DNA of 64,000 nt from Cloeon dipterum (Eukaryota; Arthropoda; Insecta; Ephemeroptera; Baetidae), in NCBI RefSeq assembly GCF_949628265.1, contig NC_088787.1, positions 6,872,501-6,936,500 of the forward strand, given 5' to 3'. The notes below the pieces were generated by a model, which was not told the DNA's origin, searched no databases, and saw only the letters and a list, made by a program, of their open reading frames with translations. Below are positions 47,201-60,766 of this stretch, piece after piece. The first letter of the stretch is position 1; every line of letters begins with the position of its first letter. The position numbers and the translations under genes are program-made.

Positions 47201-50200
47201 TCACACTCTGTCGATGTTGGAGCCGAAAGAGTGCAAACTGTTCTCAATGTGCCTCAAGACTGAAAACACTCCAGCCACTATTACCGACTACCGCGACAGG
47301 GTAAAGGGGATGCAAGGCCTCGAATTCAAATACGTTCACAGCATGAGCGCGTACAGCAATGAGGTTGCTCTGCGCTACCTTATTGGTGAGTAGAATTTCT
47401 AAAATAGATAAAATTTGGGTCACCTAAATAAAATCGTATTAAACAGGAAACCTGTACGTCAACTTCAAGTTGCTGTGGGAGCCTGCAACTTTGGTCATTG
47501 TGTCTCACGCCAACTGCCAGGACTCGCATGCCTTTTGGAGCGTTTTCGGCGAGCAAATCAAGTTAGCCCGCGATAGATGCGTCAACCCGAAGACAAGAAA
47601 AGCTGACTTGGGAGAATGTAAATTTCCCGATTTTAATTTTCCCTAGTGTACTAATTGATTATTCCAGGCAATGAGTTTGTGAAGAGCTTCCATGATAATC
47701 TGGAAGGCCAGCTTGACACGCCTGACCATGCAAATTTCCGTTGTCTCCTGTGGAACGCGATGACCTTCTTTTCGGACGTTTGTGAGGCCAGGAACCATGA
47801 CATTTCCATCTTGTTTCTAGAGTTCCTGCAGTAAGTCATGCTCTGGTTTTATTTGAGTATGATAATTAATGCCTGGTTTTTCAGAACTGAGTTCTACAAA
47901 AACGATGTCAGCGACGTTAACTTCTGGAATGTCATTAAAGACAAGAATGAACAGGTGTCCATGGAGACCGAGGAGCCTGTTGAAGAGGATGAAGACGAGG
48001 ATGAGGAAAAGGAGGAGTTGGCCACTAAATCAAAGAACAGACCAGCAATGAGATTACTTTTGGTAATTACCTTTTGTATTTTATTTATTAGATAATTTAT
48101 TTTCCTTGTTTAATATTTACGCTAGGAATTCTTAGCGGTTTTTTATTTCGTGAGAAAAGCTTTGATAAGTTCTTCATTGAAATTTCTGAGATGCTTTCAG
48201 GGTTTCAAAAAACCCATTTTTAAAAAATGCAGTGCAATGGTAAAAACGTTTTTTTAAAATTATTTCCATTTTATTGCAGGCACCTCAGTTTTCAATAATT
48301 TTCTCTATTTCTGTGTTTCAGACCAATTTTTAAAAAGAGTTATAATTTATCTGTTACTCTCCTCCAGGCGCACCTGATGCTGTTGTCCAAACTGCGGAAC
48401 CCTCGAGGAATGTACCGGGAGCCAGAGCTGAACGACGCCTACCACGAACTCCTGAAGATGCGCAACCCCAAGGCTCAGCAACTGGCCCTGGACTGCATAA
48501 TGGGCTACAAGCACGCTTACCTGACGCCCTACAAGGACCAACTCTACGGGCTGGCCAACGAGAAGGACTTCAAGCAGCAACTAGTTGCTTTTGACGTTGG
48601 CGCTGAGGCTGAAACGGTGCTTGCCGAGCACCGTGTTGATCTAATCCCTGTTGTCATGCGCATCGTACTGAGCAAGATGCAGAAAAAGGGCGGCTCAAAC
48701 AAGGCGCTTATTCTGAGGTGAGGCTGATTTAGTTTTCTTACTTCAAAGGATTTTTGGAAATAAATCATGGGGTCGACGGTGTTTGCCAAATTCTCTTTAA
48801 AGAACAAATAGTATTCTATAAATACAAGAAGGACTCATTTTCTTGTTAAATATTGCTCTAGAAGTTTTTGTGAGGAACTGCTTTCACGTGAAATGGGGGT
48901 TTAAAATTATTAAAAACTCTAAATAGGCCAGAAATTTCCTAAAGGTCTGACAGATTTCCAGAGTTAAAATATTGAGAGACAAATCACCGTTTTTAAAGTG
49001 ATTTAGTCAACTTCAGGCCAAAAAGGTCAATGTTCACAACTGTGCTATGCCATTTTCCTAATTAAAATTAAATGATAGCTAATAAATCCAATTTGTTAAT
49101 TAATTTTCCAGGTTCTTGGGTGGATGTCGTCAAGAGGAGCTGTCCGTCTTCATCAATCTTGCATTCAAGCACGTCCTGGCTCTGTGCCCTAGCGAGGACG
49201 AGCCGCTGGACGCGATGGTCCGCAGGGTCATGTCCAGCGTTGACCTGAGCCGCGTGTCTCCACCAAAGCGGCTCTGCGCCGCCATCAACCTGGCGAACGT
49301 GGTTCGCGCGCAGCTGGGCCGCGATCATGCCCTGAGCGGCGCTCTGCTCCTCAGGGTGCAATTGTTGCTGGCCGCTCAGGTGGCTGGCGTTCTCGCCAGG
49401 AGGGAGGAGGTGGCCCGCACAGCGGCCGTTGCCTTCAGGGCCGCAAGGAAGCACGCCATCGACTCGCTTTGCAAACTGTTCCTCAGGGACTACCACGGTG
49501 ACGCCTCTACTGTGCACCAGTGGAGTAGTGCAGAGGTGGATGCGGTCTTTGAGACGGTTGTCTGGCCTTCTGTGGACGTTCTGCACCTGGAAAGCCTCAT
49601 CAAACCCACCGCTCTGCTCCGGCTCTTCTCAGTTTGGGCTGGAAACACAAGGTAGAATAGAAATCTATAAAATTCACTGATTAAATTAAATTAAAGAGAT
49701 TGAGGGCATCATCGCCACCCCCGCCCGCCCCCTGCCTGCCTCTGGAGTTCGGAAATCGGTTTTATTTTTTCTTAATTTTTCTTTGCGCCCAATGGACCTA
49801 ATTTCACTTTTTTTTGTCGCCCTTCAGACTATTTCTGCTAGGCTCTTTGTCACCTGGGCCACCTTGCCCCCACCATCTCCCCTTAACTTGAAAAAAATGT
49901 CCACCTGGAGCCTTTACAACAACCAAATAATTAAATAAATAAATCTTTCTCTCAGATATTTCAACCTGCTTGTAAAACACCGGCCAGGCAACCGCACCAG
50001 CTACCCTCTTGCGGCCATGCTGAAGCTGTTAAACGCCGAGGGAGTCAAGTCGCTGGTGGTGGTCACCGTGCTGGATGCCCTGACAAACCTGCTCACCCTG
50101 AGACCTGCCACTGAAGAGGAGGAGGAGGAATTAGATGCAGGAACTGCTGCTCATGAGCTGACAGACGTTTCAGATCTCCTTCCTATTGATTTGGAGTACC

Positions 50201-53200
50201 TCGCCAAAATACAAAGTGAGTTAATTTTTTTATGTTTGTTTTTAACTGGCCCTGCTCACTTTTTCCTTTAAATTTTTAAGAAGCAGCCTAAATTGTAGAA
50301 TTTAGATCAGAAATAAAACAGAAAAAAATTCAGCTCCAGGTCTTCAGCTGAATTACGGCAGCCAGCTGCTGTTCCCCCACGTGCCAGAGCTGCTGGCCTA
50401 CCTGCACCGAAGGGTAGACCTTGCCAGCACAAAAATGAAGGCCAAAGGCGGCCTCAGCGAACGCGACCTGGTGATCCTAGCCAGGGTGTCGGAGTTGGTG
50501 TTTGACCCTGAGCCGAGCCTGTCGCTGCTGCGGCTGGTGCTGCCCCTGGCGGCGAAGAAGGCCAGCCTCGGCTCAGGGGACAAGAACCTGGAGCCCCTGC
50601 TGAGCACCACGGCGTCGCTGCTCAGGAGGATTGAAAATCCGCGCCAGTTTGTGCTGCAAATCGCGCCGCTGTTCAGCTCGGTGAACGGCAGGGCGAGCAG
50701 GGACAGACTCTGCCAGATGGTGTTCAGCAGGGTAATAAACCTGGTGGATGAGGCCGAGGCGAAGGTCGTGTGCGACCTGAACGCGTGGGACCCACGTCTT
50801 ATTGAAGAGCCTGACTTTGAGAAACGCATCTCAGCATTCAGTAAGGTCAAAGAAATGGACGGCTGCAGCATCGAGTTCTTCCTGATGATCATCCACTCCA
50901 GCTTCCACACCCTGAAGGCCGAGAAGGACCGGTCTCTGAAGGACTGCGCCTCGCTTTGTCTGCAGACCCTTTGCCCGAAGCTGGCCAAGCGATTCGCGGA
51001 CCAACCTGAACTGCGCAGCCTTGTTATGGAGCGCACTGTGATGGAAATCATCAGGAAGGGGGTCAGGTCGAAGAACGAGGACCTGCAGCAGGAGGTGCTG
51101 TGCCTGCTTGGCGTCATGGTCAGGGAGTGTCCAGGACTGCACCCCACCCTGAAGGATTTGCAGCCGCTGGCACAACCTGACGACCTCGAACTTGATTTCT
51201 TCGAGAATATCCGGCATTTGCAGATGCACAGAAGGTTAGTTTGCTTTAATTTTTAGAATTTGTTTTAAACTTTAATTTTTAGATAGTTTTTTTTAACTGT
51301 TTTTTGTCTGCAAGGTGCCAAAAGTGTCGAAATTGTTTAATTGATGTTATGTAGTTTCTACAGCACCTTGCTATTTTTATAAATAAATATTTTTCGTTGT
51401 ACCGAGGAATCTTTAGATAGCTTAGATAAAAATCTAAAAAAAATCCAATTGAACGTGAATTATTTTTCAGTTTTTTCTTTATAAAATTGACATTATTCAG
51501 GAAATTTGTGGGAAATTTTCATCATTTGACAACATCGCGAAAGTTATGTATTTCGTGCAGTTTCATTTTTGTATTTTTATTTTATGTGGATTTATTTTCA
51601 TAATTTAAACTCCGGACGTTAATAGGGAATTGTTTTTATTTCAATGCGGAAAATAACACAAATTTTAATCAGGGGCCGAGCTTTGATGCGCTTCGCAACG
51701 GCTGTGAAAGAAAACGGAGTGGTGATGAAGACAACCACCCTGACGCAGATCATTTTGCCACTGGCGACCAGTTTCTTGTGCGTAGAGCAGTACGCCAAAA
51801 ACAACAGTCTAATTGACGCGGCAATAGAAGTAAGTACTATTTCCTAAAATTCTTTCATTCTAAATCAAGCCTTTTTTGTAACAAAAATCCATCATTTTTT
51901 AAGGCTGTCGCAGCAGTTTGCGCGTTGCTGCCTTGGGCGGAGTACGAGGCTGTGATGCGCTACCACCTGACGCGTCTGCCCAGAATGTTAGATTACCAGA
52001 AGCAGCTTGTGCGGACGGTGATCGCTGTGCTTGACGCTTTCCATTTCGACTTGTCAATCCTGGAGAGCAATAAAACCGTCCCAGTCAAGGAAGTAAAGCC
52101 GGCTGAAGAGGAACCAAACGTTCCTGAAGATGATGAAGAGCTGGTTGAGCTGCTCGAGCAGATGGGCGACAAGAAGGAGGAAAATAAAAAGTAAAAATCC
52201 CAGCCAAAAATTTTGCCATTTTTTTAAATTAATTTTTTTAAGGTGCGACCTGAGCCAAGCGACCAAAATCCGAAACGTGATCCTGGGCCAGCTCCTGCCG
52301 AAGCTGCAGCACGCCATCTCGGCCAAGTCTGCCACCGACAACCAGCACAAGGTGATCAAACAGACAGAGACGTTCGCTGAAGAGCGAGAGAGGGAGGGCC
52401 GCGAGGTGCTCAGAGTGCCCATTGCGCTGGCCATCGTCAAACTGCTGCAGAAACTACCAGGAAACGACCTCCGAGACAAGCTGACCGGCGTCCTCATGAA
52501 GGTCTGCGTCTTCCTCAGGTAAAATTGAAATTAAATCAGAATCAGCGGCATTTTAATCTCCTTATTCTCAGGTCAAAGTTGGAGAGCACGCGTCGTGCGG
52601 CCAGGGAGACCCTGTTGCAGATGCTGCACACCCTGGGCACGGGCTTCCTGGCCAAAATGCTGGACGAGATGTTCGCCCTGCTGACCAGGGGCTACCTGGT
52701 CCACGTGCTGGTCTACACGGTGCACTCGCTGATCGTCGGCGTGAAGGACATTATCAAGCCTGGCGACCTCGATTCGTGTTTGAAGCAGATCTTGCAGGTC
52801 TGCGTCAACGACATCTTCGGCGAGGCCTCCGAGGAGAAGGAGGTGGCCCAGATCGCTGGCAAGACCAGCGAGGCCCGCTCCCACAAGAGTTTTGACACGC
52901 TGCACCTCCTGGCCAAATACGCCTCCGAAGGCTGCATCACCGACATCCTCATTCCCATCAAGAATGTGAGCATAGAAAATTAATTTTATAATCAAATTTT
53001 ACTCATTACTTGAGCAAAAAAATCTAGAAATTCAAGTCTGCGAATTTTTATTTTAAATTTGTGGAATTTTCAGATGAATTTTGCTCAAACAATTTTTTCC
53101 ATTTAAATTTTGGACTTTGAATTTTTGGCGGGACAACAGGAACAATTTTTTAGACGATTTTAAACCTATTTATGCAGGTTTAAAATTACCAATCAATTAT

Positions 53201-56200
53201 TAAACCTTTTTAAATGTATAATTATCTGATATCAAGTAAATTTATTATCTTTCACGTTGTAGGTTCTGGCGACTAGTCTAAGTCATAAAGTGCTGAAGAA
53301 GGCCAAGTCGTGTCTGCAGCAAATCGTTCAGGGCTTGGCAGATAATGCCTACATTTCCCCTGAGTCCCTTCTGACCTTCGCTTACGGCACGGCGAACGAA
53401 AGCATTCCTGCTCTGCAGAGCTCAATGGCCAAGGCCAAGCCGTCTGTTGAACTCACCCTTCGTAAGCATAGAAAAGTCTACTGTAATTTTTAATATTTCC
53501 TTTGCCATTTGATTGATACCTTTTCCTGTCTGAGGCTCAACGAAGAGTTCGAATTTTCGTTTAAATTGATTCATTACTAATGGATTTAATGTTTCATTAA
53601 ATTGAATTTACCTATAATGATTTATTTTTTTAGGTCAAAAGGCGTACCAGCGGAAAGACATTTACCTGATCGATCCGCCGACGCAGCGGAGCAAACCGGT
53701 GGTGCCCAAGTCAGACGACACGCACGCCCACATGTTCATCGGCTTCGGGCTGCAGCTGCTGCACTTCCTCCTGAAGAGAGAGCGCACCAAGGAGCTGCCG
53801 GACGAGCGGCTGGACCCGTTCATCCGTGTCTTAGTGCAGAGCCTGGAATCGAAGCACGTGAAGCTGACCGTGCTGTCGCTGCAGTGCCTCGCCTGGCTGC
53901 TGAAGCTGCCTCTTCCCTCCCTCAAGGAGAACATCGTCACCATCACGGAATCTATCTTTGGCATTCTCCACAAGTATTCTGGCTGTGACCAGTCCGCTGG
54001 AGAAATTTTTGAGATGGTCAACGGCGCCTTCAAGGTTAGTTCAAGGCTTATTGAGACTATTTTTTGTGTTTTTACACGAAATAAAAACTCGGGCAAACAT
54101 GGCTCGCCAAAAACTGAAGAAAATTTAAAAACTGCAACCCTGTTTAGCGCGAAACCCCATCAATTTATTTCTGGAAATATATCTCAACTGTATATTTTAT
54201 AAACTGCTCACTAAATTTAACCAATGATCAAATTCGCCATAAAATTTAATCTGTAAAATTTAGGCGGTTAGCGTGGTGGTCCGAGAGGTGGAGTACCACG
54301 ACATCAACAAGGAGCAAATCCGCCGTTTGTTGCTCTACGTCGAGCGGGACATCCAGGCCGACCCCTCACGCCAGGCGACGGCGTTCACCCTGCTCAAAGC
54401 CATTCTTCGGCGGCGGCTTTCGTCGTCCGACCTCCCTCAGATCATGCGCACCATCGCCACAACCATGGTCACGTCGACCATTGAGAACGTCAGACATCAA
54501 TGTAGACAGGTATGATTTTTATTTGTATTAGAAATAATGAATAAAACCTGGGGGGAATGAGATTTTATTTAAATAACTATAAAGTTTGGTCATTAACTGT
54601 TACAATATAATTTGCTTGAATTTGTCCTGTTTTTAATGCGCATTTTATTTTCTTTGGATTGGAAAGCCCCCTTGTTTGCTAATTTTCCACTCTAATTATC
54701 CAGGCCTACCTGATGTACATGACGTCGTACCTGACCGGAAAGAAATTCGAGTCCGAGCTGGCCTTCCTGCTGGCTCAGCTAAAATATGAGTTGAAGTGCG
54801 GCCGGATGTCGACCCTGGACACCCTGAGCGCGCTGGTCAACGGCGTGCAGCCCCAGCGGCTGAATGATAATGATAACTGCCTCGAAATGTTCATCAGCCT
54901 GTCCCTCACGTTGGTGGACGACGACGAGCCTGATTGCAGGAGGGCGGCGGCCAAGGTCATCAGGGCCATGATCGAGAAGATCAGCAAGAAGAATCTGGAG
55001 CTGCTCTACAGCTGCGTCATGGACTGGCTTGAGGACAAAAAGGTTAGTCTCTTTTCTCCTAGTCAATTTCAAATACCTAAATTTAATTTTCTTTTTGCAG
55101 GTGTTCCACAAGAGAATGGCAGCGCAGTTGTGCGGCATTTTTGTCAATCTGGAGGGCGAAAAGTTTCAGAAGCGGCTGCCGAAACTGTTGCCGTTGCTCT
55201 ACGAATGTTTGTTTCCCAACAACAAGACTGGCCGCTTCGTGCGAGCGCCACCATCTGCACCGACTGAAGAGGAGAAAGGCGTTGGCACCATGGAAGACCA
55301 CCTCGCCTACCAAACACTGGTGCTTCTGGACAAGGTAGGAAATAAATATTCCTCAAAAAGGGTTATCACTGAATAAATCATACATTTTTATTAATTAGTT
55401 TACTGATTTTAAAATCTTTTTGCGTGGCGTTCTTTTTTTTAATACCGCCGGCAATGGTTTGCGAAGTCTAGAAGCTTTTTGCTGATGGGGAACTGACCCC
55501 AACCGTTTCCCTATCATCCGTGTCATTAAAGAAACGCCCAAAACGCGGTCCTTTTCGCGATTTTTCCAACTTGGGTGAATCATTTTTGACAAAAACCAGA
55601 CCCCAACACATTTATATATTTATTTTCATTAATAAAATTATCTTTTCCATTGCACAGCTGAGCACGTTCTGCCCGATTTGGACGAAAGATCCCCAGGTGG
55701 CAGACACGGTGAGCGACCTTTGTCTCGACCTGGCGAGCCTCCTCGGCCACCCGCACGAGTGGGTCCGGCTGGGCGCCTGCCAGGTGCTCGGCAACATGTT
55801 CGGTGAGATTGACCCTGCCGCCGTGGCACAGGCCGTGGCCGCTGGCCGCGAGGAGTGCCCCGAACTGCTCGTCTTTAGACTGAATCCTGAATTCGCGCTG
55901 AAAACGCTAGTCCTCGACCACTGTGATCTCCTCCAACCTGGTGACATGCAGCCACAACTCATTGAGGAGGTAACAAAATTAATAATTAAATTTTGATGAT
56001 TCAAAGGTAGCCGTCAGGTGGCTCATTTCACAAGCACCTGAAACTCTCAATATTATTTAATTTTTCACAGGTTCTAATTTTTTAAATTAAATTCTCACAT
56101 GTGATTTTTTTAAATAATTCCTTTTTCGTCCAATCTACAATCTCTTGTCTTTTCTGCTTCTCCAGGTGGTGAAGAACTTAGTGTACCTGTTCAGGGTACT

Positions 56201-57249
56201 TAGGCACATTCCCACTGAGCACGCTATCATCCTGGACGAGGAGCAGCAGCTGCTGGTCGAAGGAGAAGAGGACGATGCGCGTCGCAAGCCCAAATTGTCC
56301 ACGGTGTGGATGGCGAGGAGGATGCGCAAGATCGTCAATTTGGAGGTGTCCAAGGCGCCAAAGAGCGGCACCCTGAGGACAGCCGTGCTCAAGTGGGTGG
56401 CGGCGCTGGTGATCGACATGGGCGGCGACGCCCTGACCAAAAACCCCCTGCTGATGCACCACATGCTTGCGCCGGTCGTCAGAGAAATCAGCATTACTAA
56501 TGAAAACAATCCGCATGCTCCCGTGGGCCTCCGCAGGCTGGCCAAGGAGGTCGCCCACATCATTAAGGAACAGGTGAGCAATACTAATAAAAAAGGGCAA
56601 CTAGTTTCTAAAAATTAAAATTAATACAAGTCATAAAATCGTGGAAAAAATAATTATCCCATTTTCCTCTTTACTTTTAATGCCTTAAAAATCATAAATA
56701 ATCTAAAATTGGAAATTAACAGTTAGTTTCACCATCAGACCTTATCTATGGCATTATTTAAATAGGAATGATAATGAATTTCCCCGCAAAATTCTTGAAC
56801 ACACATAGATTAGGTCCAAAAGACCATGTACCGTTAAAAAATACTATTTAATTTTTTAAATAAAAAAATCAATCATTCCACTTTAATTCAAGGCCGTTTG
56901 ATTATTATTATTATTGGCCTAATTATTTAAAATTGTGTTTTAGATTGGCGTAGAGGCGTTTGCAATGGCGAGCACGAGGTTGAATGCCAAGTTCAACGAG
57001 CACAAGGCAAACCGAAAGCGGAAAATCGTGCAGCAGGTACGTTCAACCATATTTATCCTCTCTTCTCCACTTGGGACTCACTGTTTGTAATTCTCTCCTC
57101 AGGCAATCACGGAGCCAGAGTTGGCGGCCAAGCGTAGAATTAAGAAGCAGGTGAAAAAGAAGGAGCTGAAGAAGAAAAACCTAAACAAATTCAAGGGTCG
57201 CGCGAGAAAGGACCACAGACTGCAGGGAGACGACGACATGGAGTTCTAA
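44231..57249 (+). CDS. Utp20: UTP20, small-subunit processome HEAT-repeat protein
   Basis: 28 in-phase exons: 44231-44275, 44341-44618, 44683-44907, 44973-45087, 45144-45362, 45449-45706, 46065-46682, 47184-47385, 47447-47617, 47668-47830, 47885-48062, 48368-48717, 49112-49651, 49956-50215, 50340-51234, 51673-51829, 51904-52190, 52243-52518, 52572-52965, 53263-53461, 53634-54034, 54264-54509, 54704-55042, 55101-55334, 55658-55969, 56166-56573, 56944-57036, 57103-57249; 2669 residues against about 2785 in human. UTP20 is a nucleolar scaffold of the U3 processome needed for 18S rRNA maturation. Hallmarks: N-terminal KPTRHKETNAFRF, ARDL..DF-like GRDLGGDFFPFFPE, LALDCIMGYKHAYLTPY, DDLELDFFENIRHLQMHRR (DRIM region), VLDAFHFDLSIL and a Lys/Arg-rich C-terminal tail. 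An acidic run lies near residues 785-800. Start ATG at 44231 gives the conserved N-terminus. Confidence 0.97.
48199..48320. repeat. Repeat fragment in a UTP20 intron
   Basis: GGTTTCAAAAAACCCATTTT...AAAATGCAGT resembles 38787-38850, and its right part (GCACCTCAGTTTTCAATAATTTTCT) resembles the interior of the hAT-like MITEs (31010-31040). It is probably a truncated member. Confidence 0.6.
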
Positions 57250-57713
57250 TTATTGTAAAATTATAAGAATTTTAACCGAATTAAGAGATGTTTGTTTTTA
57301 TTCATATCACAACTATACAGTTGAGGATCAATTCTTACAAACAAAAAAATCAAGCTCGACAAATGTTTGTTTACAAGCGGAATTTGTAAAATAAATTGCT
57401 TTGCAAGCAAACGAAAACATGAAGGATAGTTTATCAATTTCCAGCGTAACCAGACTGATAAAATTTTAGTAAAAACTGACTCGATCACGTTGCCCGTGTC
57501 TGAAAACCGCAGCTCACAGAGCAGAAGGGGAAAATCGCGTGTGATTTAACAGCTGCAGCCGATATTTTTTACTGCACATCTGAGCAACCAAATCTTCTGT
57601 CGTTTATTTCTTTTAGTATTTAAAAACAGCGTACTCGCACTCTTCCTCGCTCGCTTCCTTTCGATTCGAACAAATTTACAAGAGGGGTGGGGGGTCAAGC
57701 CGGCCGGCGGTCA
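57250..57713. other. Spacer between convergent UTP20 and UBE2K
   Basis: Holds both 3' UTRs. AATAAA at 57391-57396 on the plus strand may serve UTP20. No other feature seen. Confidence 0.5.
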
Positions 57714-60392
57714 CTAGCTGAACAGCTGTTCCGTGGCCCGCTCCAGGTCCCAGTCGTACGAGGACAGCGCCACGCGCGCCTTGTGTTCCTCCACGCCCAT
57801 GTCCAGCAGTCGCCGGATTTTGTTCTCAAAGTCGCTGTTACGGTCTGGACCTGAAACCCAGATTTCATTTAAGCCGTACAGAAAACGAGATAAATTATTA
57901 TTACTGATTATAGAACAATTAATAACAACACTTTTTTTCAATTTGAAGTAAAAATGCCAAAAATTAACAAAAAATATTAATTTTCCCGCTTAAAACTAAT
58001 TTTCTCTGAACCTAAATTATTTTTTACGTCCTTGGACTGGTTGGGAAAATTTAAGAAACTTACTTATAATTAATGAGAAGTATTTTTTTACAAAATGAAG
58101 GTGTTAGCTCAATTCTCGATCAAAAGAATAATTAAACTGCCAAAAAATTCTAAAAATATGTCGTATTTTTGTTCTCCGAAGGCAAATTGTTAATTAATTT
58201 ACTTTCTTGCTTGTAACCCAGATGATTTTGGCGTGTAAAACGTTTTTGAAATTATATCCTGCCAAAACTTTTACAAAATAAATTACCAAACAAAATTAAG
58301 TCAGCATTTGTTAGCCTAATTTGGTTTTGGAACCAATTTAAACCAACAAAATGAGCAAAAATCTTAAATTTAATCAAGAAATTTAAATGTTTGACCAAAG
58401 CTGTCCAGTTTTGCGTTGTGAAAAATACAAACATTGAAAATCAATTTTTCTCCTGAACCAAAGTTAATTTTTTGACCTGGATCGGTTCGAAAAAGTCGAA
58501 TAACTCGTTAACCCATGTGAATATTCCAGCGAATATTACAAAAATGAAGTGTTTAGATCGATTTTCAAGGCGAGAGAAATTATATTTTTTAATCCAAGTG
58601 GGCGATTTAAATTTTTGCCAGCAACCCCTCTAAAAATTCAAATATTTTGGAATAACCAGAAATAAAAATTGACAAAAAAAGAGACTTAACATCCAGAAAA
58701 AATTACATTAATTAGCTCAGAAAGTTGAATTTAAAATTTTATGTTTGGAACCAAATCAACATTAAAAATTAAAAATCGAATTAATAGTGTACGAGTAAAA
58801 TTTTAGTGTTTAATAAATTCTCTTCTAGCAGCGATTAAAATTTTAAATTTCTTTAGAAACATGATCTTCAAAGTCATTGGACAGTAAATATTGCGTCGCT
58901 TATCTTGAATAAACAGAATTTTAAATTTTTTACTTTAACTAACCTATGGGTCAGAAATAATCTTCTCCTGATTACAAATTTTCCCTATTTTAGAAAATTA
59001 AAAATGTCACAGAGCCTAAAGTGTAGCATTGCGTGTTGATCCCATCTCTAGATAATTTTCCATAATGCCTGACGTAATTTCTACACCACGAAATGCGGCT
59101 CACGTAATTTAAAACCAACATCCGCTTTCTTTACAGATGTAAATATTTTTAATTTAACCCCATTTTCATGCATACCTCCGGCATAGGCGGCGCCCCAATG
59201 CCTAGCTGTAAGCCTAAAAAGATCATTCTTTTCTTTGTACTGCCTGGCCACGACTGCGTCCTGCGGGTCGTCAGGTTCAGCGGCGGCCAGCAGGGCCTGC
59301 AGGGAGAGCAACACCGTGCGCAAGGTCATGGCTGCAGCCCTGGAACACACAAGAACTCTTTCAATCAACAGAATTAAACAAAAATATAATAATAAAAGGC
59401 GTCTGATAGAGACTGACCAATTAGAACCGTGGAAGGTATTTATTTTTAAAATGGAAATAATTAAATTCTTCCACCCATCACTTACGGCGGCCATATTTGC
59501 GCGGCCCAGAGGATCAGAAATATCCGAATCCTATTTAACCGAGTAATTGCATTGAAAATAAATAATTATAATCAAATTATTTGTCCAATCCTTACCACTG
59601 GTCTTTAAGAATGTCCAAACAAATGGCGCCGGTGACGGATGAGATATTCGGGTGCCAAATTTTGGTGACGAAACGCACTTTCGGGGGGTTGAACGGGTAG
59701 GTCTCGGGCACTTTGATTTCGAGCACGTAATTCGCTCCTTCGTAGGGGGTGTCTGGCGGGCCCCCGATTTCGCCTCTCAGTTCTGTGAAGGAGTCGTTGA
59801 CCAGTTCCAGTTTTATCGCGCATCTCTGTACCTGCAATCCGAGAAAAATGTATGTATCTGCGTATGTATTACCAATAATTAAGAGTGCTGTCGCTCGCAT
59901 CTTGCGACAGAAAGTAAAACTGCTTGCTCTAGTTTCTCTCTGACAGATAAACCCGGGATTAAGGATATTGTGCTATTGTCTTCCACTTTGACCTCCTGTC
60001 CCTCCGAGGCAAACAACAAGTTGACTTTAATGCATCGGCAATCGAAAATAAGCCGCACTTTCTTTCCGATCGTCCATGGGTAAGTTTCCATCCTGTTTAT
60101 TTTTCTTCCCTCGTTCCCTCGGTATTTTTCCAAACAACAAGTTTTTGAATTCTCCACACACATGCGAGACAAACGTAAAAATTCACGATTTATTATTTAA
60201 ATCCGTCTATTTAATTTTATTTCGCTTAAACAGTGGTGCGAAAATTCGCGAGTTAGACTTTTTTGAATTGATTTCAAGTTGTGGAAAAATTAAAATGCAT
60301 AAATAGGGGCAGAAAAAATTATTGCTCACCTCTTCAGAGGTTACCACCTCCCTGAATTCACGTTTTATGCGTTGCGCTGCGATATTTGCCAT
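57714..60392 (-). CDS. Ube2k: Ubiquitin-conjugating enzyme E2-25K (UBE2K/Ubc4 type)
   Basis: Four exons, 60330-60392, 59596-59831, 59176-59339 and 57714-57850, give 199 residues; the human protein has 200. The UBC fold carries [20 protein letters not shown] with catalytic Cys92 and the preceding HPN tripeptide, PPDTPYEG and [11 protein letters not shown]. The last exon encodes the C-terminal UBA domain (residues about 155-199, [27 protein letters not shown]), which binds ubiquitin. The enzyme builds Lys48-linked chains in the cytosol. The start ATG gives the family N-terminus [12 protein letters not shown]. The gene lies head to head with the PRPS gene. Confidence 0.97.
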
Positions 60393-60766
60393 TGTCTCAC
60401 CGCCCGCACTAACGCACTTGAACATGAAAATGTGACAGTCACTGGTGATTCGGTCCTTTTTTCTTCGAAATCTTCAGAAAAGTCTCAAAAATTTACGTTG
60501 TCGTTGGTTTGCTAACATGCACTGCAGCTGATCTGATTCTACCAAGCAGGGACACCAACAGTGCATTACGTCCAAACGATAATCTCAATGAAAATCAAGA
60601 GTCTTGATTATACTTCGTTTAAAATCGGAATCATTTCAAACATTTGAAAAATATCAAGAAATTCCTAATGAAAATTCAGATTATTCGAACAATCCCGAAG
60701 CTTTTCTGATTAACTAAATACCCCATCAAGTTGGCAACTGTGTTATGTGTTCTTTGTTGATATTTC
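60393..60766. promoter_or_regulatory. Possible bidirectional promoter between UBE2K and PRPS
   Basis: 374 bases separate the UBE2K ATG (minus) from an ATG at 60767 (plus) that begins a small exon. No TATA box is evident. The call rests on the head-to-head layout and on the 60767 exon being real. Confidence 0.35.

Noticed and set aside
50398-51147. 249-codon minus-strand frame
   Set aside because: Shadow of the longest UTP20 exon, which matches the family on the plus strand.
59879-60172. 97-codon minus-strand open frame in UBE2K intron 1
   Set aside because: Exons 1 and 2 of UBE2K join in phase to give the conserved protein without it; no recognisable domain.
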